A DNA stretch of 10,245 bases from Bacillota bacterium (GCA_012800215.1 JAAZJT010000178.1:1-10245), one strand, 5' to 3'; shown: positions 1 to 7,615, counted from the stretch's first letter. The notes: a model not told the origin generated them from the letters alone. A program made the numbers and translations.

Positions 1-179
1 ATATGGTGCAGGAGCTTTCCCGTGATGTAGGTATCCCACAAGGACTTTCTGCCCTTGGTTTACCTAAAGAAGTTATCCCCGAATTAAGTAAAAATGCCAT
101 TAACGACGCTTGTTTTATTACTAATCCACGAGATGTGGATGTTGACGGGATCATGAATATTTTCTACCAAGCCCTATAA
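1..179 (+). CDS. Iron-containing alcohol dehydrogenase, C-terminal end (partial)
   Basis: The window opens inside this gene; the frame is open from base 3 to the TAA at 177-179 and gives the last 59 residues. The pattern matches the C-terminal helical domain of group III Fe-dependent alcohol dehydrogenases: a stretch reading VGIPQGLSALGLPKE, then an alanine- and asparagine-rich helix with DACFITNPR, then a final short helix ending in FYQAL. The DA-C-x-TNPR signature is typical of the tail of this family. The family carries out NAD(P)H-dependent alcohol/aldehyde interconversion in the cytoplasm. The metal-binding histidines and the nucleotide site lie upstream of the window, so substrate and activity cannot be judged here. 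The next gene's ribosome binding site begins 7 bases after the stop, which suggests co-transcription with the two-component pair that follows. Confidence 0.85.
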   Translation, partial: MVQELSRDVGIPQGLSALGLPKEVIPELSKNAINDACFITNPRDVDVDGIMNIFYQAL

Positions 180-186
180 TTTTGCT

Positions 187-193
187 AAGGAGA
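187..193 (+). promoter_or_regulatory. Ribosome binding site that fixes the kinase start
   Basis: AAGGAGA lies 6 bases before the ATG at 200. It falls downstream of the TTG at 182, so the longer reading frame is very unlikely to be used. Confidence 0.75.
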
Positions 194-199
194 AAAAAG

Positions 200-1885
200 A
201 TGGTTATCACCAATAAAGCTATGTTAATTGAAAAATTAACTGGGATTCACAGCTCAAAAAAATCTTATTATGTGGAGCTTAAGCAGAAAATAAAAGAGTT
301 ATCCCAAAAAAATATTCAGTTGGAAATTATTAATCAGCTGGCAAAAAGCATTGGCGTTAATATGTCTTTACATGAAGTAATTGAAAATTTTATTCCCAAG
401 ATGCAGGAACTTGTATTTTTTGAGATTCTTAGCCTTTATATTGTGCAAAGTGATGGTCAGATTCAGCAGTTTATTTTCTATCAAGATGAACAGCAGGAAA
501 AGAAAATCAAAGAAAATGTGCTAAAAAAAGACCAACTGCAGGCAACAGATAAAAATGCTTTACTTAAAGATTTATCTCAAGTTTTACAAGAGCAAAAACC
601 CTTAATGCTTAACGGCCTTTCTGTTGCTTTACTCCCTGAGGACGCTGTATTAATCAGGCAGTCCAAGCTTTCAAAAGTAATGATTCCTCTGTTGGTCAAA
701 GAAAAGACTATTGGGGTATTGGAGCTCATCAGCAGCCAGGATTTTGATCAGGAGTGCCTTGCCTTCATTGAGCAAGTGGGTGATCAACTGGCTGTCTGCC
801 TGGAAAATATGCATTTATATAATGAAGTCTGGCAGCATAAACAAGAATGGGAAGTTACTTTTTCCGCGGTAACTGATTTACTTATCTTTATTAATGATTC
901 CTTTGAAATACAGAAAGTTAACCAAGCGGCTAAAGATTTCTTTACTCTAAAAGAAGAAGAGATAATTGGGCAAAAATGTTATAAATTACTTTATGGACGA
1001 AATAGTAAATGCAATCCCTGTTTGGGTGAACAGGTAATGCATACTGCAAAAACTGCTTATTCGCAAGCGCGCACTCGCTATAACCGCATTCTTGATATTT
1101 ACGTTTATCCTGCTTACACTGATGCGGATAATCCTTATGGTATCACCTATTATGCTAAGGATGTCACGCGGATTGTTGATTCTATTAAATTTGTTTCTCT
1201 TGGTGAAATGTCAGCCGGCGTAGCTCATGAACTTAACAGCCCCCTGACAGCAATTGTGGGTAATTCGCAGCTTTTGTTACGCGAAACTGATCCTGATAAT
1301 CCCCATTATCAACTGGTGAAAGATATTCAATCCTGCGGCGTACGCTGCCAGGGCATTATTCGAAATCTGCTTACTTTTTCTCGTCAGGATGAACTTACTT
1401 TTGAATGGATATATTTAGATCAAGTTTTTAAAAATGCTTATTCCCTTTTAGCATATCAAATTGAGAAAAGTAAAATAAAAGTTAAACAAAATATAGAGGG
1501 GCCGCTGCCAGCTATTTTAGGCAATGCCCAGGGTTTAGAGCAGATTATTATTAATTTGTTACTTAATGCTAAAGATGCCATTGAAGGTAAATATGGTAAA
1601 GTAGAGGCACAGGAAAAGGGAGAAATAGAAATCCGCACCCGGGTACAGCCTGGCAAGTTTGTTGCTTTGGATGTGATAGATAATGGCTGTGGTATTGATG
1701 CAACTACCATTCCCCATATTTTTGACCCATTTTACACCAGCAAAAAAGTAGGAAAAGGCACAGGGCTGGGGCTTTCTGTCAGCTTGGGAATTGCCCAGTC
1801 CCACAATGGCTTAATTGATGTGGAAAGTACACCGGGTGAAGGCAGTAGATTCAGCCTCATTTTACCTATTGCCAAGGCAGAATAA
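200..1885 (+). CDS. Soluble GAF-PAS sensor histidine kinase
   Basis: I take the ATG at 200 (561 aa): AAGGAGA at 187-193 sits 6 bases before it, while the TTG at 182 has no site. Domains in order: a coiled-coil-like N terminus (about 15-45), a GAF-like domain (about 45-205), a PAS domain (about 218-325), then the kinase core. The H-box reads GVAHELNSPLTAI with the phospho-acceptor at His343. The ATPase domain has an N-box (NLLLNAKDAI, about 452-461), G1 (DNGCG, 494-498), F-box (FDPFYT, from 508) and G2 (GKGTGLGLS, from 518). No transmembrane segment is visible, so it should sense a cytoplasmic signal. The PAS domain carries C260, C271 and C274, a spacing that suggests metal or redox chemistry but does not prove it. 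It lies between the alcohol dehydrogenase and an NtrC-type regulator, its presumed partner. The ligand is unknown. Confidence 0.93.
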   Translation: MVITNKAMLIEKLTGIHSSKKSYYVELKQKIKELSQKNIQLEIINQLAKSIGVNMSLHEVIENFIPKMQELVFFEILSLYIVQSDGQIQQFIFYQDEQQEKKIKENVLKKDQLQATDKNALLKDLSQVLQEQKPLMLNGLSVALLPEDAVLIRQSKLSKVMIPLLVKEKTIGVLELISSQDFDQECLAFIEQVGDQLAVCLENMHLYNEVWQHKQEWEVTFSAVTDLLIFINDSFEIQKVNQAAKDFFTLKEEEIIGQKCYKLLYGRNSKCNPCLGEQVMHTAKTAYSQARTRYNRILDIYVYPAYTDADNPYGITYYAKDVTRIVDSIKFVSLGEMSAGVAHELNSPLTAIVGNSQLLLRETDPDNPHYQLVKDIQSCGVRCQGIIRNLLTFSRQDELTFEWIYLDQVFKNAYSLLAYQIEKSKIKVKQNIEGPLPAILGNAQGLEQIIINLLLNAKDAIEGKYGKVEAQEKGEIEIRTRVQPGKFVALDVIDNGCGIDATTIPHIFDPFYTSKKVGKGTGLGLSVSLGIAQSHNGLIDVESTPGEGSRFSLILPIAKAE

Positions 1886-1918
1886 ATACGGGTTTTTTAT
1901 AAAGGGGAGAGGTAAGTA

Positions 1919-3463
1919 ATGCCCACAACAGCACAGTTTTTAGTTGTCGATGACGATCAGGAAGTGTGCAATTTTTTTACTTATTTGCTGAAAAGCAAAG
2001 GCTACCAAGTGGAAACAGCCAACACAGGCAGGGAAACATTTGCCAAGCTTAAAAATTTTCAATTTGATGCTGCCCTTGTGGATCTGAAGCTGCCGGACAG
2101 TGACGGTATTGCTATTCTTAAGCAGATTAAAGAACAGCAGCCCGAGTGTGAAGTAATAATTATTACTGGCTATTCTACCGTTAAATCAGCCATTGAGGCT
2201 ATCCAATATGGTGCTTTTGATTATGTGGAAAAACCTTTTGTTAATATAGAGGAAATGGAAAAGCTGCTGGAAAAGGCGCTAAGTGTCCGGGCTCAACCTC
2301 CTGAATCCATCATTGAAGAGGCAGGTTTAACCTTTATTGTCGGTGAAAATCCTAATATGCGTCGTTTAGTTACGGCAGCGCGCAAGATTGCTAAAAAAAA
2401 CATTACAGTCTTAATCCAAGGAGAAACAGGTTCAGGCAAAGAGGTGCTGGCACGCTATATTCATGCCATTAGTCATCGCAGCGACCGTCCTTTTTTAGCC
2501 TGCAACTGCGGTGCTTTTAGTGAATCTTTGTTGGAGAGTGAATTATTTGGGCATGAAAAAGGCTCCTTTACAGGAGCTACAGCGAGAAAAAGAGGTATTT
2601 TTGAACTGGCGCATAAGGGAACACTTTTTCTCGATGAAATTGATTCTGCTTCACTGGCTATCCAGGTAAAGCTGCTCAGGGTGCTGGAAACCGGGGAATT
2701 TTTGCGTGTGGGTGGAGAAAGTATTTGCAAAGTTGATATGCGTGTGATTGCTGCCACCAATGCAAATTTAGCCTCCAAAGTCGAAGAAAGCTATTTCCGG
2801 GAAGATTTATTCTATCGCCTGGATGTGGCTTCTCTCGTCATTCCTCCCTTAAGGGAAAGAGTTGATGATTTGCCTCTTTTCCTTAACTACTTTTTAGAAA
2901 GAGAAAGTAAAATTAAAAATGCCCCGGTAAAAAGGTTTAGCGATGAAGCACTGGCAGTACTCAAAGAACACAGCTGGCCGGGCAATATCCGCGAGCTGAA
3001 AAATACGGTTTCACAAGCTTTGTTACTCAGCTCTGGACCGCTAATCACGGTGGCTGACCTGCCACAGCGGGTAAAACCGAAAAAACAGGCAGTCTCTGTT
3101 ATTGAGGAAATAAATATAGAAGATAAAAAACAAGCTGAGCCTGAAAAAACAACAATCACACATGAGCCGGATGTGCCGATTAAAGCAGCGCCAGAGTCTT
3201 TTATACAAAAAATAAAACTGCAGCAGCACCAGGAAGAACTTTTGCCAATACTTATGCAGTTTGAAGAAGAATTTTTGCAAACTCTCCAAATCAAGAAAGG
3301 CTTTGACTTCAACAGTTTTAATGAAAGTTTTAAAAGCTGGGGGAATGATTTAAATAAAAAAATAATACAAAAAGCACTGGAAGAAACATACGATAATCAA
3401 GTAAAAGCTGCTGAACTGTTGGGCATTACACCAAGAGCGCTACGCTATCATTTAAAAAAATAG
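1919..3463 (+). CDS. NtrC-family sigma-54-dependent response regulator
   Basis: The protein is 514 aa; AAAGGGGAGAGG precedes the ATG. A receiver domain (1-120) has the acidic pocket D11-D13, phospho-acceptor D55 (VDLKLPDSDG), T83 and K105. The AAA+ sigma-54 interaction domain (about 136-375) has Walker A GETGSGKE (168-175), the sigma-54 contact loop in the form GSFTGA (215-220), Walker B FLDE (D239, E240), likely arginine fingers R294 and R300, and sensor II WPGNIREL (353-360). A long charged linker (about 386-470) leads to a Fis-type helix-turn-helix at the C terminus (NQVKAAELLGITPRALRY). Phosphorylated by the upstream kinase, it should drive ATP-dependent open-complex formation at -24/-12 promoters. 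I found no convincing -24/-12 promoter in the window, so its targets lie elsewhere, perhaps upstream of the dehydrogenase operon. Confidence 0.95.
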   Translation: MPTTAQFLVVDDDQEVCNFFTYLLKSKGYQVETANTGRETFAKLKNFQFDAALVDLKLPDSDGIAILKQIKEQQPECEVIIITGYSTVKSAIEAIQYGAFDYVEKPFVNIEEMEKLLEKALSVRAQPPESIIEEAGLTFIVGENPNMRRLVTAARKIAKKNITVLIQGETGSGKEVLARYIHAISHRSDRPFLACNCGAFSESLLESELFGHEKGSFTGATARKRGIFELAHKGTLFLDEIDSASLAIQVKLLRVLETGEFLRVGGESICKVDMRVIAATNANLASKVEESYFREDLFYRLDVASLVIPPLRERVDDLPLFLNYFLERESKIKNAPVKRFSDEALAVLKEHSWPGNIRELKNTVSQALLLSSGPLITVADLPQRVKPKKQAVSVIEEINIEDKKQAEPEKTTITHEPDVPIKAAPESFIQKIKLQQHQEELLPILMQFEEEFLQTLQIKKGFDFNSFNESFKSWGNDLNKKIIQKALEETYDNQVKAAELLGITPRALRYHLKK

Positions 3464-3464
3464 T

Positions 3465-4349
3465 TTAGGAACCTGCCAAAGTGAGGCAGGTTTTATTAAC
3501 ATCCCACAGCAGCATGGCAGCGGTTGATTTACGCTGTTCAGAAAAATAACCATGATCATCTAAGTGCTTTTCTACATATTCCCTGATAAATTGTTCCACC
3601 TGTGATGTGATTTCTAAACGTGTGCCCAACATCTTGCCAATTCCATACACCGCCTCATCTGCTGTTTGATATAAATTGTGTTCCCAATGGGCAAAATGCA
3701 GAGCGGGACGATAGCCTTTTGTATATAGCCAAATAAATGGCAGCAGCGCATCATTATTACTTTTCTGGAATGGCTCGCCCAATAGCTGATGGGAGATTTC
3801 ATTTATGGCTGATAGTTCCCGTTCACCGGCAAATAGGCTCAAAAACACATATTTACGGGATGCCTGCATTGCTTTAATTAAAGTGGCGGGATTGCTTACT
3901 CCAGGAGTAAGGGAGGCAAAAACTAAATCAAATTGACCAAGCCAGTCATATTCGTTGAGGGAAAGTGTATGCCAATCTGCTGCTACAGTGGTGACCAGCT
4001 GCTGTAGCTCAGGTTTTTCCTGGAGTTTTTCTTTTAAAACACCTAACATTTCCTCTGCCGGGTCAAGTGCTACCACCTCATGGCCGAGGGCAGCAAAGGC
4101 CAACGTAAAATTACCCGGGCCGCTGCCTATATCCAGGATACGTAATTTTTCTTTCAGCAAACCATAAGTATTTAGAAAAGACAGTGTTTCCTGAACACGT
4201 TTGTGGCCTGAAGGAGAAGCCACATTATGATAGTATTCCTCAGCGCGGTTATTCCAACCAGCAATACTGTTCTTTTGTTTTTGGTACTGATCCTTTTGCT
4301 GCCAGATATTTTCCCAGAATCCTGCAGAGAATATATTGTTTGTTTCCAT
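3465..4349 (-). CDS. Class I SAM-dependent methyltransferase
   Basis: The protein is 294 aa, starting at the ATG complementary to 4347-4349 with GTGAGGTG (complement of 4356-4363) as ribosome binding site. A Rossmann-type methyltransferase core follows a roughly 68-residue helical N-terminal part: motif I ILDIGSGPGN (71-80), the acidic residue that usually contacts the SAM ribose at D96 (VVALDPA), an acidic motif around D125, and a strand-4 segment DLVFASLTPGVSNP. The C-terminal third (about 190-294) is rich in aromatic and charged residues and may set substrate specificity. The protein looks cytoplasmic. The gene is alone on its strand and convergent with the sigma-54 regulator, with only one base between the two stop codons, and divergent from the ABC exporter. 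The substrate cannot be named from sequence. Confidence 0.85.
   Translation of the reverse strand: METNNIFSAGFWENIWQQKDQYQKQKNSIAGWNNRAEEYYHNVASPSGHKRVQETLSFLNTYGLLKEKLRILDIGSGPGNFTLAFAALGHEVVALDPAEEMLGVLKEKLQEKPELQQLVTTVAADWHTLSLNEYDWLGQFDLVFASLTPGVSNPATLIKAMQASRKYVFLSLFAGERELSAINEISHQLLGEPFQKSNNDALLPFIWLYTKGYRPALHFAHWEHNLYQTADEAVYGIGKMLGTRLEITSQVEQFIREYVEKHLDDHGYFSEQRKSTAAMLLWDVNKTCLTLAGS
3470..3498 (+). terminator. Intrinsic terminator of the kinase/regulator operon
   Basis: AACCTGCC (3470-3477) pairs perfectly with GGCAGGTT (3485-3492) around a 7-base loop, followed by a short T-rich stretch (TTTTATT, counting the last stem bases). It starts 7 bases after the regulator stop. The stem also encodes the last residues of the convergent methyltransferase. 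On the minus strand no T-run follows directly, so termination in that direction is less certain. Confidence 0.75.
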
Positions 4350-4412
4350 CCTTTACACCTCACTATACATTTCTGGGCGATAAAACTAATTTCCTGCCAT
4401 AAAGCTATGTAA

Positions 4413-4429
4413 ACAATAACAATTATTGT
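4413..4429. promoter_or_regulatory. Perfect dyad in the divergent intergenic region, possible operator
   Basis: ACAATAA (4413-4419), CAA, TTATTGT (4423-4429) form a perfect 7-bp inverted repeat with a 3-base centre, about midway between the divergent methyltransferase and ABC ATPase starts. Its size suits a dimeric repressor site. It is all A/T except one pair per arm, so chance is a real alternative. I see no convincing sigma-A promoter pair on either strand here. Confidence 0.35.
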
Positions 4430-4514
4430 GGTAATTTAATCAATGCAAAAAGGAAGACTGCAGCCAAATAAAGAATAAAAGAGTAGAATGCAGTATAAGG
4501 AAAGGGAGGCTACT

Positions 4515-5240
4515 ATGATAGAATTAAGCGGTATTTCTAAAAGCTATAATAAAGGAGCAGTAAAAGCAGTAAATAATTTAAGCTTAACTGTACGTCCCGG
4601 TGAAATATTCGGCTTTTTGGGCCCTAACGGCGCCGGTAAAACCACAACCATTAAAATGATGGTGGGACTTTTAACAAGTGATAGCGGTACTATTAAGATT
4701 AACGGTTATGATATTGAAAAAGAGCCGCTGCAGGTTAAGCGTTCCCTTAGTTATGTGCCTGATAACCCAGCAATTTATGAAAAACTGTCAGGCCTTGAGT
4801 ATCTTAATTTTTTGGCAGACGTTTACGGCGTGCCCGCGAAAGTACGTCGGGAAAGAATGGAACGTTTCCTTTCACTATTTGAAATGACGCAGGCAGTGGG
4901 AGATCTCATTCAAAGTTATTCTCATGGTATGAGGCAAAAAATAGTGCTTATCGGTGCTTTGCTGCATCAACCCCAGGTGTTTATCCTCGATGAACCAATG
5001 GTGGGTCTGGACCCCAAATCTGCTCACAACTTAAAAGAATATATGCGTGAACACTGTGCGCAAGGGAAAACTGTCTTTTTCTCCACTCATGTGTTGGAAG
5101 TGGCAGAAAAGTTATGCGACCGTATTGGCATTATCAGTCACGGTGAACTAATAGCCTGCGGCACCATGGAAGAGTTAAAGGCTCAGGCACAAAATACAGG
5201 TTCGTTGGAAAATATTTTCCTGGAGTTGACAGAAGCATGA
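4515..5240 (+). CDS. ABC exporter ATP-binding subunit (ABC-2 type)
   Basis: I start the gene at the ATG at 4515 (241 aa), which has GGGAGG 5 bases upstream; the in-frame ATG at 4488 has no ribosome binding site. All nucleotide-binding elements are present: Walker A GPNGAGKT (36-43), a Q-loop region reading YVPDNP (80-85) with Asp where Gln is classical, as is common in ABC-2 exporters, an ABC signature in the form YSHGMRQK (135-142), Walker B VFILDE (155-160), D-loop GLDP and the H-loop histidine H192 (STHVLEV). The YSHGM signature is shared with EcsA/drug-exporter-like ATPases. It should sit on the inner face of the membrane and power the permease encoded next; the two reading frames overlap by 4 bases (ATGA), which indicates translational coupling. 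The cargo is unknown. Confidence 0.95.
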   Translation: MIELSGISKSYNKGAVKAVNNLSLTVRPGEIFGFLGPNGAGKTTTIKMMVGLLTSDSGTIKINGYDIEKEPLQVKRSLSYVPDNPAIYEKLSGLEYLNFLADVYGVPAKVRRERMERFLSLFEMTQAVGDLIQSYSHGMRQKIVLIGALLHQPQVFILDEPMVGLDPKSAHNLKEYMREHCAQGKTVFFSTHVLEVAEKLCDRIGIISHGELIACGTMEELKAQAQNTGSLENIFLELTEA

Positions 5241-6907
5241 AATTTATAAATTTAATTAAACTGCAGTTAAACGTTACTTTTAATTTTTCTGCCTTTAAAT
5301 GGTATGCTCGCCATGACAAGAAAAAAATATTGGGTGCCATTGCCATTGCAACAATCCTTTTGATCAGTTTGGTGCCATTTTATTATCATTTCTATATTAA
5401 TCTTGTTAAAAGCGTTTATCAGGGTGGTTATTCCTTAGGTCAGCCGGAATTCATTTTTACATTGGCAGCAGTTGTCTTTAGTATGATGGTGCTGGTCTTT
5501 GGCATAGCTTTTGTCATGTCTACTTTTTATTTTTCCCAGGACTTGTCTCTGCTCATTCCACTGCCCTTTTCACCCCATGAAATAATAGGGGCTAAATTTG
5601 TTACCGTCCTGGTGCAGGAATATTTAACGGTTATCCCCTTAATGCTGCCGGTTATTATTATTTATGGCACTGGCGTGCAGGCAGGGCTATATTTTTGGCT
5701 TGCTGCCCTGGTGACTACCTTATTACTGCCCATTATTCCTTTAACCATTGTATCCATTGCAGTTCTTGCGATTATGCGAGTAACAAATCTCGGTAAACGT
5801 AAAGACTTTTTGCGCATAGTGGGTATGACCCTACTGATAATTCTTTTACTTGGTTTTAATTATTTTGTTACCAGGCTAACAGCAATGTCGCAAGCCGAAC
5901 TAATGAATTTAATTTTTGCCAGGGAAGGACTGGCGCGGTTAGTTTCCCGCGTTTATCCACCAGCCTTAATTTTTACACGTGCTTTGGCGGCTGAGGGCTT
6001 ATCTGCAGTTCTTAATTTACTGCTCTTTGCAGCTCTTAGCTTAGCCGGTGTCGCATTGACACTCTTTTCTGCCGAGCGCCTTTTCTACCGTGGGCTTATT
6101 GGCGGCGAGGAAGTAAGTGCCCGCAAAAGCATATCTAGTGAGCAGTTGACAAAAAAAATCACACAGACTTCCTCACCTGTTTGGGCCATAGTTAGGCGTG
6201 AAATCAAAATTATAATGCGCACACCTGTTTATCTGCTTAATAGTGTGGGTGTAACTGTAGTTATGCCCCTTGCTATGGTGGTACCACTTCTTGCCGGTGA
6301 TGCAGTGGATCCATTATTAAGTTTATTGCAGACAGTGCAATCACGTTTGCTCCTGAACTTAGGGGGTGCTGCTCTAATTGGTTTTACAGCAGCCTTTGCC
6401 CCTGCTGCTTCCAGCTCCTTTTCTCGTGAGGGCAGGCAATTCTGGATTTCACAGGTCATGCCCGTTTCCCCCCGTGAACAGATTAACGGTAAAATTATTT
6501 ACTCATTGCTATTGGCCATATCTGCCATGCCGCTAGTCTTTCTGGTATCAGCGTTTATAACTCACTGGAGTGCCGTGGAATTAGCGATAGTTACCGTTGT
6601 TGGTTTGTGCATCAGTATACCGTCTATTACAATCAGCCTATTACTTGATTTAATGCGGCCATATCTTAACTGGGATAATCCCCAAAAAGCAATCAAGCAG
6701 AATATGAAAGTAATCGCTGGTATGGTGGGAACGGCAGTAATGTATTTTCTGCTTTTTCAAATTGCCAAGTTTCTTGTTGTACAGAAATATAGCGAGTTTA
6801 TGATTTATGCCGGGGTAATAATCAGCTCATTAATACTAGGAGCTATTCCCTACTTCGTAATGCTAAAGATTGCCGATCAGCGTTACCGTGAGATTGTTTC
6901 CCCATAA
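5237..6907 (+). CDS. ABC exporter permease, large two-part membrane protein
   Basis: The protein is 556 aa and almost entirely hydrophobic apart from a charged middle section (about 280-325). I count roughly 12 candidate membrane segments, about half on each side of that linker. The two halves carry a similar cytoplasmic-loop motif: FSQDL, six residues, then FSPHEIIGAK in the first half (99-120), and FSREG, about nine residues, then VSPREQINGK in the second (395-419). This suggests an internally duplicated or fused ABC-2 permease, so a single copy may fill the place normally taken by two subunits. It starts within the stop codon of the ATPase and ends before a strong terminator, so the pair forms a closed two-gene unit. 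What it exports is not shown by the sequence; polypeptide, lipid or drug export are all possible. Confidence 0.9.
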   Translation: MKFINLIKLQLNVTFNFSAFKWYARHDKKKILGAIAIATILLISLVPFYYHFYINLVKSVYQGGYSLGQPEFIFTLAAVVFSMMVLVFGIAFVMSTFYFSQDLSLLIPLPFSPHEIIGAKFVTVLVQEYLTVIPLMLPVIIIYGTGVQAGLYFWLAALVTTLLLPIIPLTIVSIAVLAIMRVTNLGKRKDFLRIVGMTLLIILLLGFNYFVTRLTAMSQAELMNLIFAREGLARLVSRVYPPALIFTRALAAEGLSAVLNLLLFAALSLAGVALTLFSAERLFYRGLIGGEEVSARKSISSEQLTKKITQTSSPVWAIVRREIKIIMRTPVYLLNSVGVTVVMPLAMVVPLLAGDAVDPLLSLLQTVQSRLLLNLGGAALIGFTAAFAPAASSSFSREGRQFWISQVMPVSPREQINGKIIYSLLLAISAMPLVFLVSAFITHWSAVELAIVTVVGLCISIPSITISLLLDLMRPYLNWDNPQKAIKQNMKVIAGMVGTAVMYFLLFQIAKFLVVQKYSEFMIYAGVIISSLILGAIPYFVMLKIADQRYREIVSP

Positions 6908-6920
6908 AAGTAAGCACTAG

Positions 6921-6944
6921 ACCGACTCTGCGAGTCGGTTTTTT
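6921..6944 (+). terminator. Intrinsic terminator after the ABC exporter genes
   Basis: ACCGACTC (6921-6928), loop TGC, GAGTCGGT (6932-6939) form a perfect 8-bp stem followed by a run of six T (6939-6944). It lies 13 bases after the permease stop. Confidence 0.93.
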
Positions 6945-6983
6945 GCTGCAGTTTCACTTCTTTTAATGTAGACTCCTTTTCTT

Positions 6984-7013
6984 GTATATTAACTGCGGAA
7001 TTCAACAAAAATA
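6984..7013 (+). promoter_or_regulatory. Possible sporulation-type (sigma-E-like) promoter
   Basis: GTATATT (6984-6990) matches 6 of 7 positions of the Bacillus sigma-E -35 consensus. A 15-base spacer follows, then CAAAAATA (7006-7013), a weak match to the -10 consensus. It precedes two coat-like genes, which makes a mother-cell promoter plausible. The region is AT-rich, so this is tentative. Confidence 0.25.
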
Positions 7014-7042
7014 TAAGGAGAATACAAAAAGGAGGCATTATT

Positions 7043-7246
7043 TTGAATCTGTCTACCAAAGAGGTAAACTATCTGAAAGATTTGCTCTCATGGGAACTGA
7101 TGGGGGCAAAACGTTGCGCTGCTTACGCTAAGGATACGGTGGATCCCAATTGGGCTAAAATTCATGATGACACCAGCCGTGCCCACCAGGATAATTTTGT
7201 AGATTTACTTAACTATGTGAACAGCAGAGCCAAGGAGGTGCAGTAG
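7043..7246 (+). CDS. Small helical-hairpin protein, coat-associated (CotF partner-like)
   Basis: The protein is 67 aa, starting at TTG with a very strong AAAGGAGG site ending 7 bases upstream. Two predicted helices (about 4-31 and 35-64) are joined by a turn at DPNW; there is no signal peptide or membrane segment. The pattern is an N-terminal helix with E18 and Y28, then a second helix with H41 and H48 in a DDTSRAHQDNF setting. It resembles the short half-ferritin-like proteins often encoded beside CotF-type coat genes in Clostridia; this family placement is an inference from pattern only. The stop codon abuts the ATG of the next gene, so the two are surely co-translated and may form a complex. 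A role in the spore coat is likely but not shown. Metal binding is possible but cannot be claimed. Confidence 0.75.
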   Translation: MNLSTKEVNYLKDLLSWELMGAKRCAAYAKDTVDPNWAKIHDDTSRAHQDNFVDLLNYVNSRAKEVQ

Positions 7247-7615
7247 ATGGACCCCAATGCCACCATTACCACAGAAACCGGTGCCATAAAAATAGGCAAA
7301 AAAGTATCCATAAACATTAATAAGGACCAAAACATAAACGATCTTGACCGTCTATACGACACACTTGTCCACTGTAAACATATGCTAAATGTTTATAATA
7401 CTGCTTCCCTGGAAGTAGTCGATCCTGAGCTTTTTAATTTGCTTAATACTTGCCGGCAGCGTATTCAGGCGCAGCATGGCAAAGTTCTCGATACCTTGTT
7501 TAATGTTGGTGAGTATACTGCAGATGCGGCTCCTCCAGAACAGGTTAAAGACATCTCAGCTGTTTTTATGAGCTATCTAAAACAGCTGCCCAATCAAAAT
7601 AAGTTACCACATTGA
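7247..7615 (+). CDS. CotF-like spore coat protein
   Basis: The protein is 122 aa. Its AAGGAGGTG site (7232-7240) lies inside the end of the preceding gene, and its ATG directly follows that gene's TAG. After a short, beta-prone, charged N terminus (1-30), a helical region contains HCKHMLNVYNTASLEVVDPE and then FNLLNTCRQRIQAQH and LFNVGEY. This order (a helix with a YNTA motif, ELxNLL, a Q-rich helix, then LFNxxxxxxY) matches the CotF domain of Bacillus and Clostridia coat proteins, a ferritin-like-fold family of unknown biochemical role. The match supports an endospore-forming host. It was probably expressed together with the 67-aa gene before it, during sporulation. A long hairpin closes the unit. 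Confidence 0.75.
   Translation: MDPNATITTETGAIKIGKKVSININKDQNINDLDRLYDTLVHCKHMLNVYNTASLEVVDPELFNLLNTCRQRIQAQHGKVLDTLFNVGEYTADAAPPEQVKDISAVFMSYLKQLPNQNKLPH

Noticed and set aside
182..199. TTG start at 182 for the histidine kinase
   Set aside because: The ribosome binding site (187-193) lies downstream of it and is correctly spaced for the ATG at 200.
2446..2463. TGGCACG resembling a sigma-54 -24 element
   Set aside because: It lies inside the regulator's coding region and no TTGC occurs at the right distance.
2562..2579. GSFTGA in place of the classical GAFTGA loop of the sigma-54 activator
   Set aside because: The Ala-to-Ser change is a tolerated variant within the family; the Phe-Thr-Gly-Ala core that contacts sigma-54 is intact.
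2473..3312. Minus-strand open frames opposite the sigma-54 regulator
   Set aside because: They are shadows of a strongly conserved gene, lack ribosome binding sites and have no recognisable domain.
4494..4499. TATAAG as a -10 box for the ABC ATPase
   Set aside because: A transcript starting from it would begin at or after the ribosome binding site at 4504.
4488..4514. ATG at 4488 as start of the ABC ATPase
   Set aside because: No ribosome binding site precedes it, and the ATG at 4515 has GGGAGG at proper distance and matches the usual family N terminus.
5667..5685. TGGCACTGGCGTGCA resembling a -24/-12 promoter
   Set aside because: Spacing is one base off and it is in the middle of the permease gene.
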